A stretch of 41,542 bases of DNA from Verrucomicrobiota bacterium (lineage in GTDB: Bacteria; Verrucomicrobiota; Verrucomicrobiia; Limisphaerales; SIBE01): NCBI GenBank assembly GCA_016871515.1, contig VHDE01000045.1, forward strand, positions 1-41,542. Reading direction: 5' to 3'. The translations under genes and the position numbers were made by a program. Shown piece by piece: positions 33,331 through 41,542 of the stretch (its first letter is position 1; each line of letters begins with the position of its first letter). The notes below the pieces were generated by a model. The model had not been told where the DNA came from. It saw nothing but the letters and a program-made list of their open reading frames with translations, and ran no database searches.

Positions 33331-36300
33331 GTGAAGATTGACGTGTTAACTCGAATTTGCTCGCGGCCGCTCCTGTGGCTTGCGGGATTAACCTTCGTGA
33401 CGCTGAAAAGCGCTGCCGCGGAGCCGGATTCGGCGGCATTAGATTTCTTCGAAAAAAAGATTCGCCCGCTCTTGGTCGAAAACTGTTACAAATGCCATAG
33501 CGCGCAGAGCGACAAAATCAAAGGCGGCTTGCTTCTCGATACCCGCGAAGGACTGTTAAAGGGCGGCGATTCCGGTCCGGCCATTGTTCCGGGTGAGCCC
33601 GACAAAAGTCTTTTGATCAAGGCGGTCCGTTACAATGACGAAAAGCTGCAAATGCCGCCGAAGGACAAAAAGCTTCCGTCCGAGCAAATTGCTGACCTCG
33701 AAGCTTGGGTGAAAATGGGCGCCCCGGATCCCCGAACGGCGCAACCGGCAATGGTCGGCTCGCAACTCGCCGCCAAAAATCATTGGGCCTTCCAGCCCGT
33801 GAAACAACCCGCTGTTCCCGAAGTTAAAGACGAGGGCTGGGTTCAGAACCCGGTCGATGCGTTTATCCTCACGAAGTTGGAAGCAAAAGGAATGAAACCT
33901 TCGCCGCCCACGGACAGACGCACCTTGCTTCGCCGCGCAAGCTTCGATGTCACGGGACTCCCGCCCGCACCGGAGGCAATGGCCGATTTTCTGGCCGATG
34001 ATTCGCCGGAAGCCTTTTCCGGAGCTGTCGAACGTTTGCTCGCTTCACCTGCTTACGGCGAGCGATGGGCGCGGCATTGGCTGGATGTGGCCCGCTACGC
34101 CGACACCAAGGGTTACGTCTTCGAGGAAGAACGGCGTTATCCCTATTCATACACCTATCGTGATTATGTCATCCGGGCCTTCAATGAAGATTTGCCGTTC
34201 GACCAATTTGTCATTCATCAGATTGCGGCCGACCTTTTGCCGCTCGGGGAAGACAAGCGTCCCCTGGCGGCGCTCGGGTTTTTGACGCTCGGCCGCCGGT
34301 TTCTCAACAACCAAAATGACATTATCGATGATCGCATCGATGTTGTGACGCGCGGGATGATGGGCCTGACCGTCGCGTGCGCCCGGTGTCATGACCACAA
34401 GTACGATCCGATCCCCATCAAAGATTATTATTCTCTGCACGGCGTCTTCGCGAGTTCCTTCGAGCCAACCGACAAACCGTTGCTTGGCATCAACGCTCCT
34501 TCTCACGCGCACTCGGAATATCTCAAAGAGCGGCAGAAACGGCAGGATGAACTCAACGCGTTTCGCGAAAGCAAGCAGGCCGAAGCAATGAGCCAATTGC
34601 GGCAGAAAACGGGCGAGTATCTGTTGGTCTCCTATGACTCGAAACGCTTGAGCAGCGACTCGCGGTCCGAAGGTTTGGCTCGCGAACGCAAACTTCATCC
34701 GGGCACAGCCCGCCGCTGGACAACCCTTCTCGAGGATCTTCGCAAGAAAGGCGATCATCCGATCTTCGCACCTTGGTTTGCCTTCGAACAGCTTTCCACA
34801 AATGATTTTGCCGCCAAAGCCGGCGAACTCGCTCGCGCTTTCGCGGAAGGCAAGGAGAATAAATTGAATCCGTTCGTGGCCGCGGTGTTCGCAGGTGAAC
34901 CGCCGGCCTCGATGAAAGAGGTGGCCGAACGTTACAGCAAAGTGTTCGCCGATGTCGAAAAACGCTGGCAGGAAACACTGAAAGACACAAACGCCCCCGC
35001 GGCTCGAACTGCTTCGTCAGCGCCTGCGTCGTTCCCGGACTCAAACCTCGAAGCCCTTCGCCAGCTTCTCTACGGACCCGATTCGCCGGCCAATATTCCT
35101 GAATTCGAACTGGCGCGGCTGTTTGACACGCCTGCTGCTCAAAAGGTGCGCGCCCTTCGCCGAAAGGTGGACGAACTCGACGCCACGCATCCGGGCGCCC
35201 CGCCGCGAGCAATGGCCTTGCAAGACAACGCGACGCCAGCTCGAGCGCGCGTTTTTCTGCGCGGCAACCCGAACAACGCTGGCCCGGAAGTGCCGCGGCA
35301 ATTCCTCGAAGTTCTCGCCGGCGAACACCGCAAGCCCTTTGAGAAAGGGAGCGGACGTCTCGAACTCGCGCAGGCGATTGCCAGCCGTGAGAACCCGCTG
35401 ACCGCGCGCGTGATTGCCAATCGCGTTTGGCTGCAGTATTTCGGCACGGGCCTCGTCCGCACACCGAGCGATTTCGGTTTGCGTTCCGAACTGCCTTCGC
35501 ATCCCGAACTGCTCGATTATTTGGCCTGGCAATTCATGGAGGAAGGTTGGTCGCTCAAGAAACTGCATCGCTCGATTCTGCTCTCGAGCGTTTATCAGCA
35601 AAGCAGCGAGAACAACTCGCAGTGCGCGCAACTCGATCCGAACAACCAGTTGCTTTGGAAAATGAACCGGCGCCGGCTCGATTTTGAGTCGTTCCGGGAT
35701 ACGCTGCTAGCCGTGGCCGGAGCGCTCGATCTGGCGGCAGGAGGCCGCGCATCAGATATGATCGCGGAACCTTTCACGAGCCGCCGGACCGTTTATGGCT
35801 TTGTCGAACGTCAAAATCTCCCCTCGATGTTTCGCACATTCGATTTCGCCAGTCCGGACACAACAAGTCCGCAACGCTTTTACACAACGGTTCCGCAGCA
35901 AGCGCTGTTTATGATCAATAGCCCGTTTGTCGTGCAACAGGCGCGCCGCTTTGCGCACAGGCCCGAATTAATGTCCGCCACGAACGATGAAGCGCGCGTC
36001 AAAGCGCTCTACAACGTGATATATCAACGCGAGCCGGAGCCAGACGAAACCAAGCTGGCGTTGCAGTTCGTTCAATCGCAGCAAATGGTCCGTCCACAGC
36101 CGCCGGCGCCAGCCTTCTGGCAGTACGGTTACGGCGAATATGACGAGGCGACAAAGCGTGTTTCGCAATTCCAAACGTTGCCTCACTTCACCGGGCAAGC
36201 CTGGCAAGGCGGGATGAAGTTGCCGGATGACAAACTGGGTTGGGTTGCGCTGAACGCTAATGGCGGACATTCCGGAAATGATTTGAAGCACGCAGCGATC

Positions 36301-36717
36301 CGCCGGTGGATCGCACCGTTCGAAGGAGTCATTCACATCGCCGGAACGTTGGGGCATGACTCTGACAAAGGCGATGGCGTCCGTGGCCGGATTGTTTCGA
36401 GCCGGACCGGGGAATTGGGATTCTGGACCGCGCACAACGCAAAACATGAAACAAAGATTGATCGCATCGAAGTTCAACCGGGAGACACGCTCGACTTTGT
36501 GACGGATTGCCGCGGAGGCGTTGATTCGGACTCATTCACCTGGGCGCCGATTATCCGAATCGTCAAGACCAATGCCTCCGGATCAACCGGCGGCACGACC
36601 GAATGGCACGCAAAGCTCGACTTCAGTGGGCCCAAAGAGCTGCCCAAACCGCTCTCACCTTGGGAGAAATACGCGCAGGTGCTGCTGATGTCGAACGAAC
36701 TGGCCTTTGTGGATTGA
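33331..36717 (+). CDS. PSCyt1-DUF1549-DUF1553 cytochrome protein
   Basis: This 1128-residue secreted protein is typical of Planctomycetota and Verrucomicrobiota. A signal peptide (MKIDVLTRICSRPLLWLAGL, cleavage after SAAA) leads to the PSCyt1 heme domain with CYKCH at 52-56 and KLQMPPKDKKLP. DUF1549 follows (about 165-375; SFDVTGLPPAPEAM, RWARHWLDVARYADTKGY) with a second heme site CARCH at 350-354. After a variable, partly helical middle (380-640) comes DUF1553 (about 670-930; RVIANRVWLQYFGTGLVRTP). An unusual beta-rich tail (about 950-1105) ends VLLMSNELAFVD. The family is linked to polysaccharide breakdown by genome context only. It starts at GTG 33331. The usual DUF1501 partner does not follow; a toxin-antitoxin pair does. 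Confidence 0.92.
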   Translation: MKIDVLTRICSRPLLWLAGLTFVTLKSAAAEPDSAALDFFEKKIRPLLVENCYKCHSAQSDKIKGGLLLDTREGLLKGGDSGPAIVPGEPDKSLLIKAVRYNDEKLQMPPKDKKLPSEQIADLEAWVKMGAPDPRTAQPAMVGSQLAAKNHWAFQPVKQPAVPEVKDEGWVQNPVDAFILTKLEAKGMKPSPPTDRRTLLRRASFDVTGLPPAPEAMADFLADDSPEAFSGAVERLLASPAYGERWARHWLDVARYADTKGYVFEEERRYPYSYTYRDYVIRAFNEDLPFDQFVIHQIAADLLPLGEDKRPLAALGFLTLGRRFLNNQNDIIDDRIDVVTRGMMGLTVACARCHDHKYDPIPIKDYYSLHGVFASSFEPTDKPLLGINAPSHAHSEYLKERQKRQDELNAFRESKQAEAMSQLRQKTGEYLLVSYDSKRLSSDSRSEGLARERKLHPGTARRWTTLLEDLRKKGDHPIFAPWFAFEQLSTNDFAAKAGELARAFAEGKENKLNPFVAAVFAGEPPASMKEVAERYSKVFADVEKRWQETLKDTNAPAARTASSAPASFPDSNLEALRQLLYGPDSPANIPEFELARLFDTPAAQKVRALRRKVDELDATHPGAPPRAMALQDNATPARARVFLRGNPNNAGPEVPRQFLEVLAGEHRKPFEKGSGRLELAQAIASRENPLTARVIANRVWLQYFGTGLVRTPSDFGLRSELPSHPELLDYLAWQFMEEGWSLKKLHRSILLSSVYQQSSENNSQCAQLDPNNQLLWKMNRRRLDFESFRDTLLAVAGALDLAAGGRASDMIAEPFTSRRTVYGFVERQNLPSMFRTFDFASPDTTSPQRFYTTVPQQALFMINSPFVVQQARRFAHRPELMSATNDEARVKALYNVIYQREPEPDETKLALQFVQSQQMVRPQPPAPAFWQYGYGEYDEATKRVSQFQTLPHFTGQAWQGGMKLPDDKLGWVALNANGGHSGNDLKHAAIRRWIAPFEGVIHIAGTLGHDSDKGDGVRGRIVSSRTGELGFWTAHNAKHETKIDRIEVQPGDTLDFVTDCRGGVDSDSFTWAPIIRIVKTNASGSTGGTTEWHAKLDFSGPKELPKPLSPWEKYAQVLLMSNELAFVD

Positions 36718-36750
36718 TTCGGAGATTGCAGCTCGCGAGAGGAGATTGCC

Positions 36751-37057
36751 TTAGCTGGTTTGACGCCGCTGTTGGAGTTCCGCTTCCGAGTCGCGGGCGC
36801 CATGTAACACTGCCAGGACGACTACCCGCGACTCGTCCGCAAAATAAAAGACGCCGTGCGGAAACGACGGCAGGTTTCACCCGACGAATGTCATCGAAGC
36901 GTATCGAGTAAAGTAGCGCGTCTTTTGGGAGACGGCGGAGAACGGCTCTAAGTTCCTGATTGAAGCGACGCCCCAAGCCCGGTTCTCTGCGCTCATACGA
37001 CCGGTAAGCCTCTTGAATATCAAACCGAACGAGCCAATGCTGCTCACGGGACTTCAT
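36751..37057 (-). pseudogene. ParE/RelE-family toxin, frameshifted
   Basis: From ATG 37057 the frame gives MKSREQHWLVRFDIQEAYRS, YERREPGLGRRFNQELRAVL, LRRLPKDALLYSIRFDDIRR. It then needs a one-base shift near 36880 to continue LPSFPHGVFYFADESRVVVL, AVLHGARDSEAELQQRRQTS and a stop at 36751. Both halves match a ParE/RelE toxin (helix pair, then the C-terminal strands with VLAVLHGARD), and the rejoined length is about 100 residues, normal for the family. The start overlaps the antitoxin stop by 14 bases. The shift is either a real mutation or a consensus error. Confidence 0.75.
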
Positions 37058-37294
37058 TCTCGATGTCCCTGAACATTTGATCGAGGGCCGCGTCATCCGA
37101 GCGCTCAAATCGTTCTGGATGGTCTCGATACTCCTCTGGCGACGGCGACGAAGTTCGGTCTTTAGGGCCTCGGACTCTGGTGCGGCAGCGCTGTTAAGCA
37201 AGGCGGCGCGATGATTGTCCCACCACTCGGCAAAGCGACGCAGTTCAGCATCCGGCAAGGAGCGGATCATCTGTTCAAGTTCTTGCGCGCTCAT
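37044..37294 (-). pseudogene. Antitoxin of the ParE/RelE pair, frameshifted
   Basis: From ATG 37294: MSAQELEQMIRSLPDAELRR, FAEWWDNHRAALL and KTELRRRRQRS. After a one-base shift near 37140 it continues EEYRDHPERFERSDDAALDQ, MFRDIENEVP and a stop at 37044. It is a small acidic, helical antitoxin of the type encoded just before ParE-like toxins. The rejoined protein is about 83 residues. The toxin ATG lies inside its last codons, giving a compact operon. Confidence 0.65.
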
Positions 37295-37557
37295 GATTTC
37301 AATCTAGCGTCTTGCTCCTTCTTCTCCTTCTTTGCGAATGAAAAGATTTCCTTTTCATTCTTCTGCCCATTTCTCTACCCTAAGGCCTGTCCCAAAAGCT
37401 GTCGCGCGGAGAAAACTTTGTCGAGAACTTCGTCGAGGCAGAGGTTTTCCGGCTTCTTTCGAAGACGGCGGACAAAGTTTACGACGAAAGTCAGCAAGCA
37501 ATCTCTTGGGAGAAGCCCTAGCCTGAAACGCTAGACGCGAAGAAACAACCATCTCAT
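37295..37557. other. Gap between the toxin-antitoxin pair and pseudopilin
   Basis: This stretch should hold the promoters of the antitoxin (-) and the pseudopilin (+). A pyrimidine-rich run (TTGCTCCTTCTTCTCCTTC) lies at 37312-37330. No gene or strong repeat is visible. Confidence 0.4.
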
Positions 37558-38280
37558 GTGAAACAGTCGGAAAAATGGAGGCAAAAAAATTCGGCGTTCA
37601 CCCTGATTGAACTACTCGTGGTGATAGCCATCATTGCCATTCTGGCTGCGATGCTTTTGCCAGGATTGAGCGTAGCAAAGGAACAAGCGCGGCGCGCTTC
37701 TTGCAAGAGTGCGCTGAGACAACTTGGCTTGGCGCTTCAAATGTACGGTCTGGATAATAGCGAGCGTCTCCCGCAGGGGTTCCGCGATGATGGTTTCTCC
37801 CATTCGATTTGGATCAGCACAAATACTTTCAACGCGATCCGGCAGTACAGCGCGACGAACATGAGCACCTGCCCGAGTTTGGCCGGCACCTTCCAATATT
37901 ACCGGGCGCCTTACGGTCATGTCATTGGATTTAACTACAATGGCGGACACAAGAAACCCTGGTCCGGTGAACCGAACCCGAAATGGGAATCACCGCAGCG
38001 CTTCACGGACAATCCGATGCTAACCCTCGCCTGCGATCTCAATGCTTATGCGGAAGCTGTCGGTGGTGATGGCTGGGTGATCGCCCCGCACGGGCGAGCC
38101 GGCGCTGCCCGACAGAACGGTATTCCGTTTCTTTGGGTGAAGAGAACCACCAAACCCAAGGACGTTGGCGCGGTTGGCGGCAACGTCCTGCTTCTCGATG
38201 GCTCCGTCCAATGGAGGAAGCTCAGCCAAATGACCAACTACTGGGCCGCGCAGGCTGGCGTCTATTGGAACGCCTGGTAG
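37558..38280 (+). CDS. Type II secretion-like pseudopilin
   Basis: A 240-residue protein with the prepilin leader [13 protein letters not shown], the cleavage motif [20 protein letters not shown] with E at +5, and a helix continuing [20 protein letters not shown]. The globular part ends with [17 protein letters not shown], the equivalent of the DG motif in these proteins (VxxxDGSVxW). It would be processed by a prepilin peptidase. It is clearly related in layout to the 8254-9072 product but only similar in the N-terminus. The start is a GTG at 37558. No pilus assembly genes are nearby. Confidence 0.9.
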   Translation: MKQSEKWRQKNSAFTLIELLVVIAIIAILAAMLLPGLSVAKEQARRASCKSALRQLGLALQMYGLDNSERLPQGFRDDGFSHSIWISTNTFNAIRQYSATNMSTCPSLAGTFQYYRAPYGHVIGFNYNGGHKKPWSGEPNPKWESPQRFTDNPMLTLACDLNAYAEAVGGDGWVIAPHGRAGAARQNGIPFLWVKRTTKPKDVGAVGGNVLLLDGSVQWRKLSQMTNYWAAQAGVYWNAW

Positions 38281-38310
38281 TCCGCTACGACGAAAGCGGG
38301 AGCAAGCTCA

Positions 38311-38326
38311 AGTCCTCTGGCGCTTT
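38311..38326 (-). repeat. REP-like 16-mer, copy a (inverted)
   Basis: AGTCCTCTGGCGCTTT, the reverse complement of AAAGCGCCAGAGGACT. It lies 46 bp downstream of the RAYT stop codon and is identical to copy c. Confidence 0.6.
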
Positions 38327-38371
38327 GGGGTCTCAAAGACGCTTCACGATTCCTTGCGTTTACTCCGCGAT

Positions 38372-38941
38372 TCACCACTCTGGCGAGGGCTCGAAATCAT
38401 CGGGCACCTGAAGTTTCTCGGTCTTGAATCGGTAAATGGTCTTCACTTGTGCGGACGAGGCCATGCGCTCGAACCACGCCGCCGAGCACCAGGGATATTG
38501 GTTGGCGACGGACACCAACCCATGTTTCACGGCGTTCTGGTGAGTGTAGTTCAACCGCGCAAGGTAAGACCTTGGATAGGTCAATCGCGTCTCGCGGAAG
38601 TTGAACCACACCTGCCGCGCGGGCGTCTTGTCCAGCCGATTGACCCAGCCCGAAGTCTTCACATGGAGCGTTTTCAACATCAGTCCGAGGCTCTCGGCAG
38701 TGGGCTGGTTGGCGGGAGAGTGCGCGACGAAATGGTAGTGATTGGAGAAAACCGCCCATGCTTCGAGCTGCCAGCCAAAGTCGCGGGCCACGGTGAGGAG
38801 TCCACGATGCAGAACACGAACGCGAGTTGCGCTACGGAAGTGGTGCGCCTTGAGGTAGGTGCTGGCGGTGACGAAATACGTGCCTGTCGTGGCAAGCAGG
38901 TGCGTTGGGGCATGCGGCCACGGCGTTTTCGGCTCGGGCAT
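38372..38941 (-). CDS. REP-associated tyrosine transposase (Y1/HUH family)
   Basis: From ATG 38941 the protein has 189 residues. The opening THLLATTGTYFVTASTYLKA is the first strand of a Y1 transposase. The HUH metal motif is NHYHF (H68-Y69-H70), and the catalytic tyrosine is Y132 in LNYTHQNAVKHGLV, the family's YxHxNPVKHGL motif. The end, CSAAWFERM, is also typical (YPWSS/CSA). Such proteins nick single-stranded REP hairpins and are thought to spread them. The frame extends upstream to 39292, but that part is made of the flanking REP-like DNA and is probably not coding. Four copies of a 16-mer repeat flank the gene. Confidence 0.88.
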   Translation of the reverse strand: MPEPKTPWPHAPTHLLATTGTYFVTASTYLKAHHFRSATRVRVLHRGLLTVARDFGWQLEAWAVFSNHYHFVAHSPANQPTAESLGLMLKTLHVKTSGWVNRLDKTPARQVWFNFRETRLTYPRSYLARLNYTHQNAVKHGLVSVANQYPWCSAAWFERMASSAQVKTIYRFKTEKLQVPDDFEPSPEW

Positions 38942-38997
38942 GGAGGAACGGTAGTGGTCAGCCCGGGTACTTCGCAATCCTTGAAAAAACGATTGCA

Positions 38998-39013
38998 AGA
39001 GCGGCAGAGGACT
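38998..39013 (+). repeat. REP-like 16-mer, copy b
   Basis: AGAGCGGCAGAGGACT, followed by ACCGCACTCCAAGAAGC. It differs from the consensus AAAGCGSYAGAGGACT by one base. It lies 57 bp upstream of the transposase start. Confidence 0.55.
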
Positions 39014-39080
39014 ACCGCACTCCAAGAAGCTTCGCGAATCACGGTGCCGCCGCGAACTCCGCCAGGTCTTGGACTGCGCC

Positions 39081-39096
39081 AGTCCTCTGGCGCTTT
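39081..39096 (-). repeat. REP-like 16-mer, copy c (inverted)
   Basis: AGTCCTCTGGCGCTTT, identical to copy a. It is preceded by CTTGGACTGCGCC, so GGCGC/GCGCC and GGACT/AGTCC form a small hairpin around the core. Confidence 0.6.
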
Positions 39097-39161
39097 CGGG
39101 TGAGCACGTGGGAAGGAAGGGGCGTCCTGCTCTGCCAGAACGCGCCTTCCGTGTCGGAGCA

Positions 39162-39177
39162 AAAGCGGTAGAGGACT
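39162..39177 (+). repeat. REP-like 16-mer, copy d
   Basis: AAAGCGGTAGAGGACT, in the same direction as copy b and inverted to copies a and c. It lies about 220 bp upstream of the transposase start. Confidence 0.55.
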
Positions 39178-39429
39178 CGGCTTGCCGGCCTTTTTGGTCA
39201 ACTCGCATCATTCGAAATGGGAGAAGCTCCAGCCCTTTCCAAGATCCCCGAACGCCTCGCTTTTTTTGAGATTGCCAACCATCAACCGTCATGGTGGACT
39301 CCCGCTACTGTAGTTAGTTCCCGAGACAACCAAGCGCGTTCCGACCACCGAACGCATGTGAGCCGATGGCCTGAACACGCAACAACGTCGGTGTTTCCCG
39401 AAAAGACACGACAAACTAAAAGACCTGTT

Positions 39430-41542
39430 ATGCCAAATAGCGTCACAAGATTGCTTATCCTGTTCTCGCTTGCTGTAGGCGTGAACGAAACTTCCGTAAC
39501 ACTCCAAGCAGCTGCTCCAGCCACGCCGCAAGGAAGCATCAACTTCCGCACCTATGCCGGTGATCAAAGAGCTGCCATCCGCACTCGCACCGCCATTCCG
39601 GACGGATCATTCTACCCGAAACGCGCCGAGGGACCGTACAACGGCTATCCCGGCCCAGACCCGGGTGATGATGATACCCCTCCAGGGGCCGACGTTCGCA
39701 ACAATTACAACATGGAGTTGATCGGCTACTTTTATCCGCCCAAGACGGGCCGAATCCAATTTGCCTTCGCGGCGGACGATCCCGGTGAACTTTGGTTAAG
39801 CACCGACGATGATCCGGCGAACAAAGTGCAAATCGCCAGGGAGTCGCAATGGAATCCCGTCCGTGCCTTTGGCGGCGGCGGCGATCCCACAGCGCCCACG
39901 CGTCGCGCCGTGGTTAACACAGGAACTCCCTCGCCACGCCCGGAAAATTGGTCGCCTTACATCAATGTCGTGGCCGGCAAGCCATACTTCATTCAATCGA
40001 TTGCGACTGAGTTCGGAGGTGGCGACAACAGCGCCATCGCGTTCCGATATGAAGGCGACCCCGATTTCGCTGATGGAGACAAGCCAATTCCGGGAGCGCG
40101 CCTCTCGCCGTTTTATGCGGCAACGACCGCCACGATCCTCAGTCAACCGGTTGATCGATTTGTTTACGCCGGCGCCACTGCAAGCTTCTCTGTCGCGGTC
40201 GATGTAGGCGCTACCGGATCAATCACGAGTTACAAGTGGCAAAGGAATGGCGTGGATGTGCCCAACAGCAATGCCGGCACGTTCGCTGTCAATGCCACAG
40301 CAGCGGATGATGGCGCTAAGTACAAAGCTATCGTGACTACTTCAATCGGAACCGTCACGAGCAACGAGGCCACTCTGAACGTGGCAACCCTCGCCAATAC
40401 GTTTGCTCCCGGAGTCGTGAAATGGGAAGTCTGGAGAGACGTCGGCGGCAATTCCGTCTCAGGCTTGACGGAAGATCCCAGGTATCCCGGCGCGCCTGAC
40501 GAAGTCAGGTTGCTAACTTCCGTGGACGCTCCAGTGAACATCTACGAAGCATTCGGCGCCCGGCTCAGCGGCTTTATCGTTCCCGATAAAACTGGCGATT
40601 ATGTCCTATTCTTCTCATCGGATGATAACGGCGAACTCTACCTCAGCACGGACGAGAATCCGGCCAACAAGAAACTCATTGCCAAGGAAACAACCTGGTC
40701 GAACACCAAGCAATGGGCAGTTTCCGGCGGCAACAGCGACTTGGCGGAGAAACGGTCCGATCAATCTCCTTCGACCGAATGGCCCACTGGAAACAAGATC
40801 ACGCTGACGGCTGGCAAGCGATATTACTTTGAAGCGCTCTACAAAGAAGGCGGTGGCGGCGACAACGGCGCGGTCACGATGGTCCCTGCCGGAACGAATC
40901 CAGTTGAAGGCGCCACTACCTTGTCTGGCAGCCTCATCGGCGCCAACGCCGCCCCGAACAAAGGCACGCCGCGAATCACCAAGCAACCGGTCGCGCCCGC
41001 TTCGACCCAGGAAGGAACGTCTCTCGTTCTTTCGGTGGATGGCGTCGTTGAGCCGGCTGGATTTAATTTCCCAGTCGCTGTCCAATGGCAGAAGAACAAC
41101 GCCAACATCTCCGGCGCCGCCTCTAAAACACTCACCATCGCGAAGTTGACAAGCGCCGATTCAGGAACGTATCGCGCCGTAGTCAGCGCACCAGGCGGGC
41201 AATCAATCAACAGCGCGGAAATCGTGGTAAACGTCGCCTCAGACCGCGTGCCGCCGACCATCGCTTCGGCGCAAAGAGGTTTCACGGCCAATACCAAGGT
41301 GTTCGTGGTCTTCTCGGAACCGGTCTCGGCAGCCACCGCCAACGTCGCTGCCAATTATAAAATCAACAACGGCGTGAATGTGTCCGCGGCTGCGCTCGCT
41401 GCGAACAGTCGCACCGTCGAATTGACGACATCCGCTATCACCGGAGCGAGCAACCAGTTGACAGTCAGTGGCGTTCAGGACGCGTTCGGCAATGCTATTG
41501 CCGCAAATTCAACCGTCACACTCGGTGTCCAAAAAGGCGTCC
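39430..41542 (+). CDS. Secreted PA14/Ig-like protein, 3' end beyond the window
   Basis: The frame is open from ATG 39430 to the window edge (704 codons, no stop), so the gene is incomplete. A signal peptide (MPNSVTRLLILFSLAVGVNE, cleavage after LQA) is followed by a PA14-like module (about 40-230; FAADDPGELWLSTDDDPANK and VVAGKPYFIQSIATEFGGGDN). An Ig-like domain spans about 235-318 (SYKWQRNGVDVPN). A second PA14 module spans about 330-492 (FSSDDNGELYLSTDENPANK, AGKRYYFEALYKEGGGGDN), and a second Ig-like domain about 513-602 (VQWQKNNANISGA). An SbsA-like domain begins at about 607 (KVFVVFSEPVSAATANVAAN). It is a modular surface or secreted protein, likely glycan-binding. It shares its domain types with the 16942-19788 product. 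Confidence 0.88.
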   Translation, partial: MPNSVTRLLILFSLAVGVNETSVTLQAAAPATPQGSINFRTYAGDQRAAIRTRTAIPDGSFYPKRAEGPYNGYPGPDPGDDDTPPGADVRNNYNMELIGYFYPPKTGRIQFAFAADDPGELWLSTDDDPANKVQIARESQWNPVRAFGGGGDPTAPTRRAVVNTGTPSPRPENWSPYINVVAGKPYFIQSIATEFGGGDNSAIAFRYEGDPDFADGDKPIPGARLSPFYAATTATILSQPVDRFVYAGATASFSVAVDVGATGSITSYKWQRNGVDVPNSNAGTFAVNATAADDGAKYKAIVTTSIGTVTSNEATLNVATLANTFAPGVVKWEVWRDVGGNSVSGLTEDPRYPGAPDEVRLLTSVDAPVNIYEAFGARLSGFIVPDKTGDYVLFFSSDDNGELYLSTDENPANKKLIAKETTWSNTKQWAVSGGNSDLAEKRSDQSPSTEWPTGNKITLTAGKRYYFEALYKEGGGGDNGAVTMVPAGTNPVEGATTLSGSLIGANAAPNKGTPRITKQPVAPASTQEGTSLVLSVDGVVEPAGFNFPVAVQWQKNNANISGAASKTLTIAKLTSADSGTYRAVVSAPGGQSINSAEIVVNVASDRVPPTIASAQRGFTANTKVFVVFSEPVSAATANVAANYKINNGVNVSAAALAANSRTVELTTSAITGASNQLTVSGVQDAFGNAIAANSTVTLGVQKGV

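Noticed and set aside
34553-35464. 303-codon - strand frame
   Set aside because: Antisense to the variable middle of the DUF1549/DUF1553 protein; rich in arginine and cysteine, as expected of a shadow frame.
36623-37294. Single 223-residue fusion of antitoxin and toxin
   Set aside because: It arises from two one-base shifts; its tail is antisense to the end of the DUF1553 gene. Two separate frameshifted genes explain the sequence better.
38942-39292. 117-residue N-terminal extension of the RAYT protein
   Set aside because: The extension is a translation of the flanking REP-like repeats; the family starts at the ATG at 38941.
1-41542. CRISPR arrays, rRNA genes, complete insertion sequences
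   Set aside because: I saw no regularly spaced repeats, no rRNA sequence and no transposase with both ends intact.

Overview
The window looks like a chromosomal piece of a Verrucomicrobiota bacterium, probably of the Pedosphaera/Limisphaerales type. The evidence is the gene content. There are two giant PVC-type proteins with a beta-propeller, HEAT repeats and a CxxCH cytochrome. There is one PSCyt1-DUF1549-DUF1553 protein, two one-off pseudopilins starting with [16 protein letters not shown], and secreted PA14/LamG/Ig-like proteins. Starts often lack a clear Shine-Dalgarno sequence. The assignment rests on recognised families, not on a database search.

Layout. 1-4.3 kb: a hypothetical gene, a decayed ISL3 transposase that runs into the 3' end of mutY, a FadL/OmpP1 outer-membrane transporter and a 126-bp imperfect palindrome. 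4.3-12.2 kb: two large propeller/HEAT/heme proteins with a pseudopilin between them, all on the + strand. 12.2-14.2 kb: a graveyard next to a tRNA-Lys(CTT) gene, with a truncated Uma2 nuclease, an IS630 C-terminal fragment and a frameshifted, truncated tyrosine integrase. 14.2-16.7 kb: a KDG-type sugar kinase convergent with an ACS-family MFS transporter, which suggests sugar-acid use. 16.9-19.8 kb: a large secreted PA14/LamG protein with a clear terminator. 20.0-20.9 kb: mtnP (methionine salvage). 21.0-25.1 kb: a three-gene exopolysaccharide export cluster (outer-membrane barrel, Wza-like export protein, Wzc-like tyrosine kinase).

25.1-31.0 kb holds degraded fragments around the most unusual unit here. 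A RecQ helicase carries a ~200-residue N-terminal domain that I take to be a dual-OB domain. It sits directly behind two divergent DUF488 genes, all on the - strand. I consider this the best candidate for an undescribed nucleic-acid-processing system. 31.0-38.3 kb: a PQQ-like propeller protein, a Phd-type antitoxin with a truncated toxin, an ECF sigma fragment, the PSCyt1/DUF1549/DUF1553 protein, a second toxin-antitoxin pair with both genes frameshifted, and another pseudopilin. 38.3-39.3 kb: a REP-associated tyrosine transposase (RAYT) surrounded by four copies of a 16-mer repeat. From 39.4 kb to the window edge: a secreted PA14/Ig-like protein cut by the end of the window.

Two themes recur. 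The first is secreted or envelope proteins for polymer binding and oxidation with c-type heme, together with export machinery. The second is heavy genome turnover, seen as many palindromic intergenic repeats and gene remnants joined end to end. No CRISPR array, rRNA or complete insertion sequence was seen.
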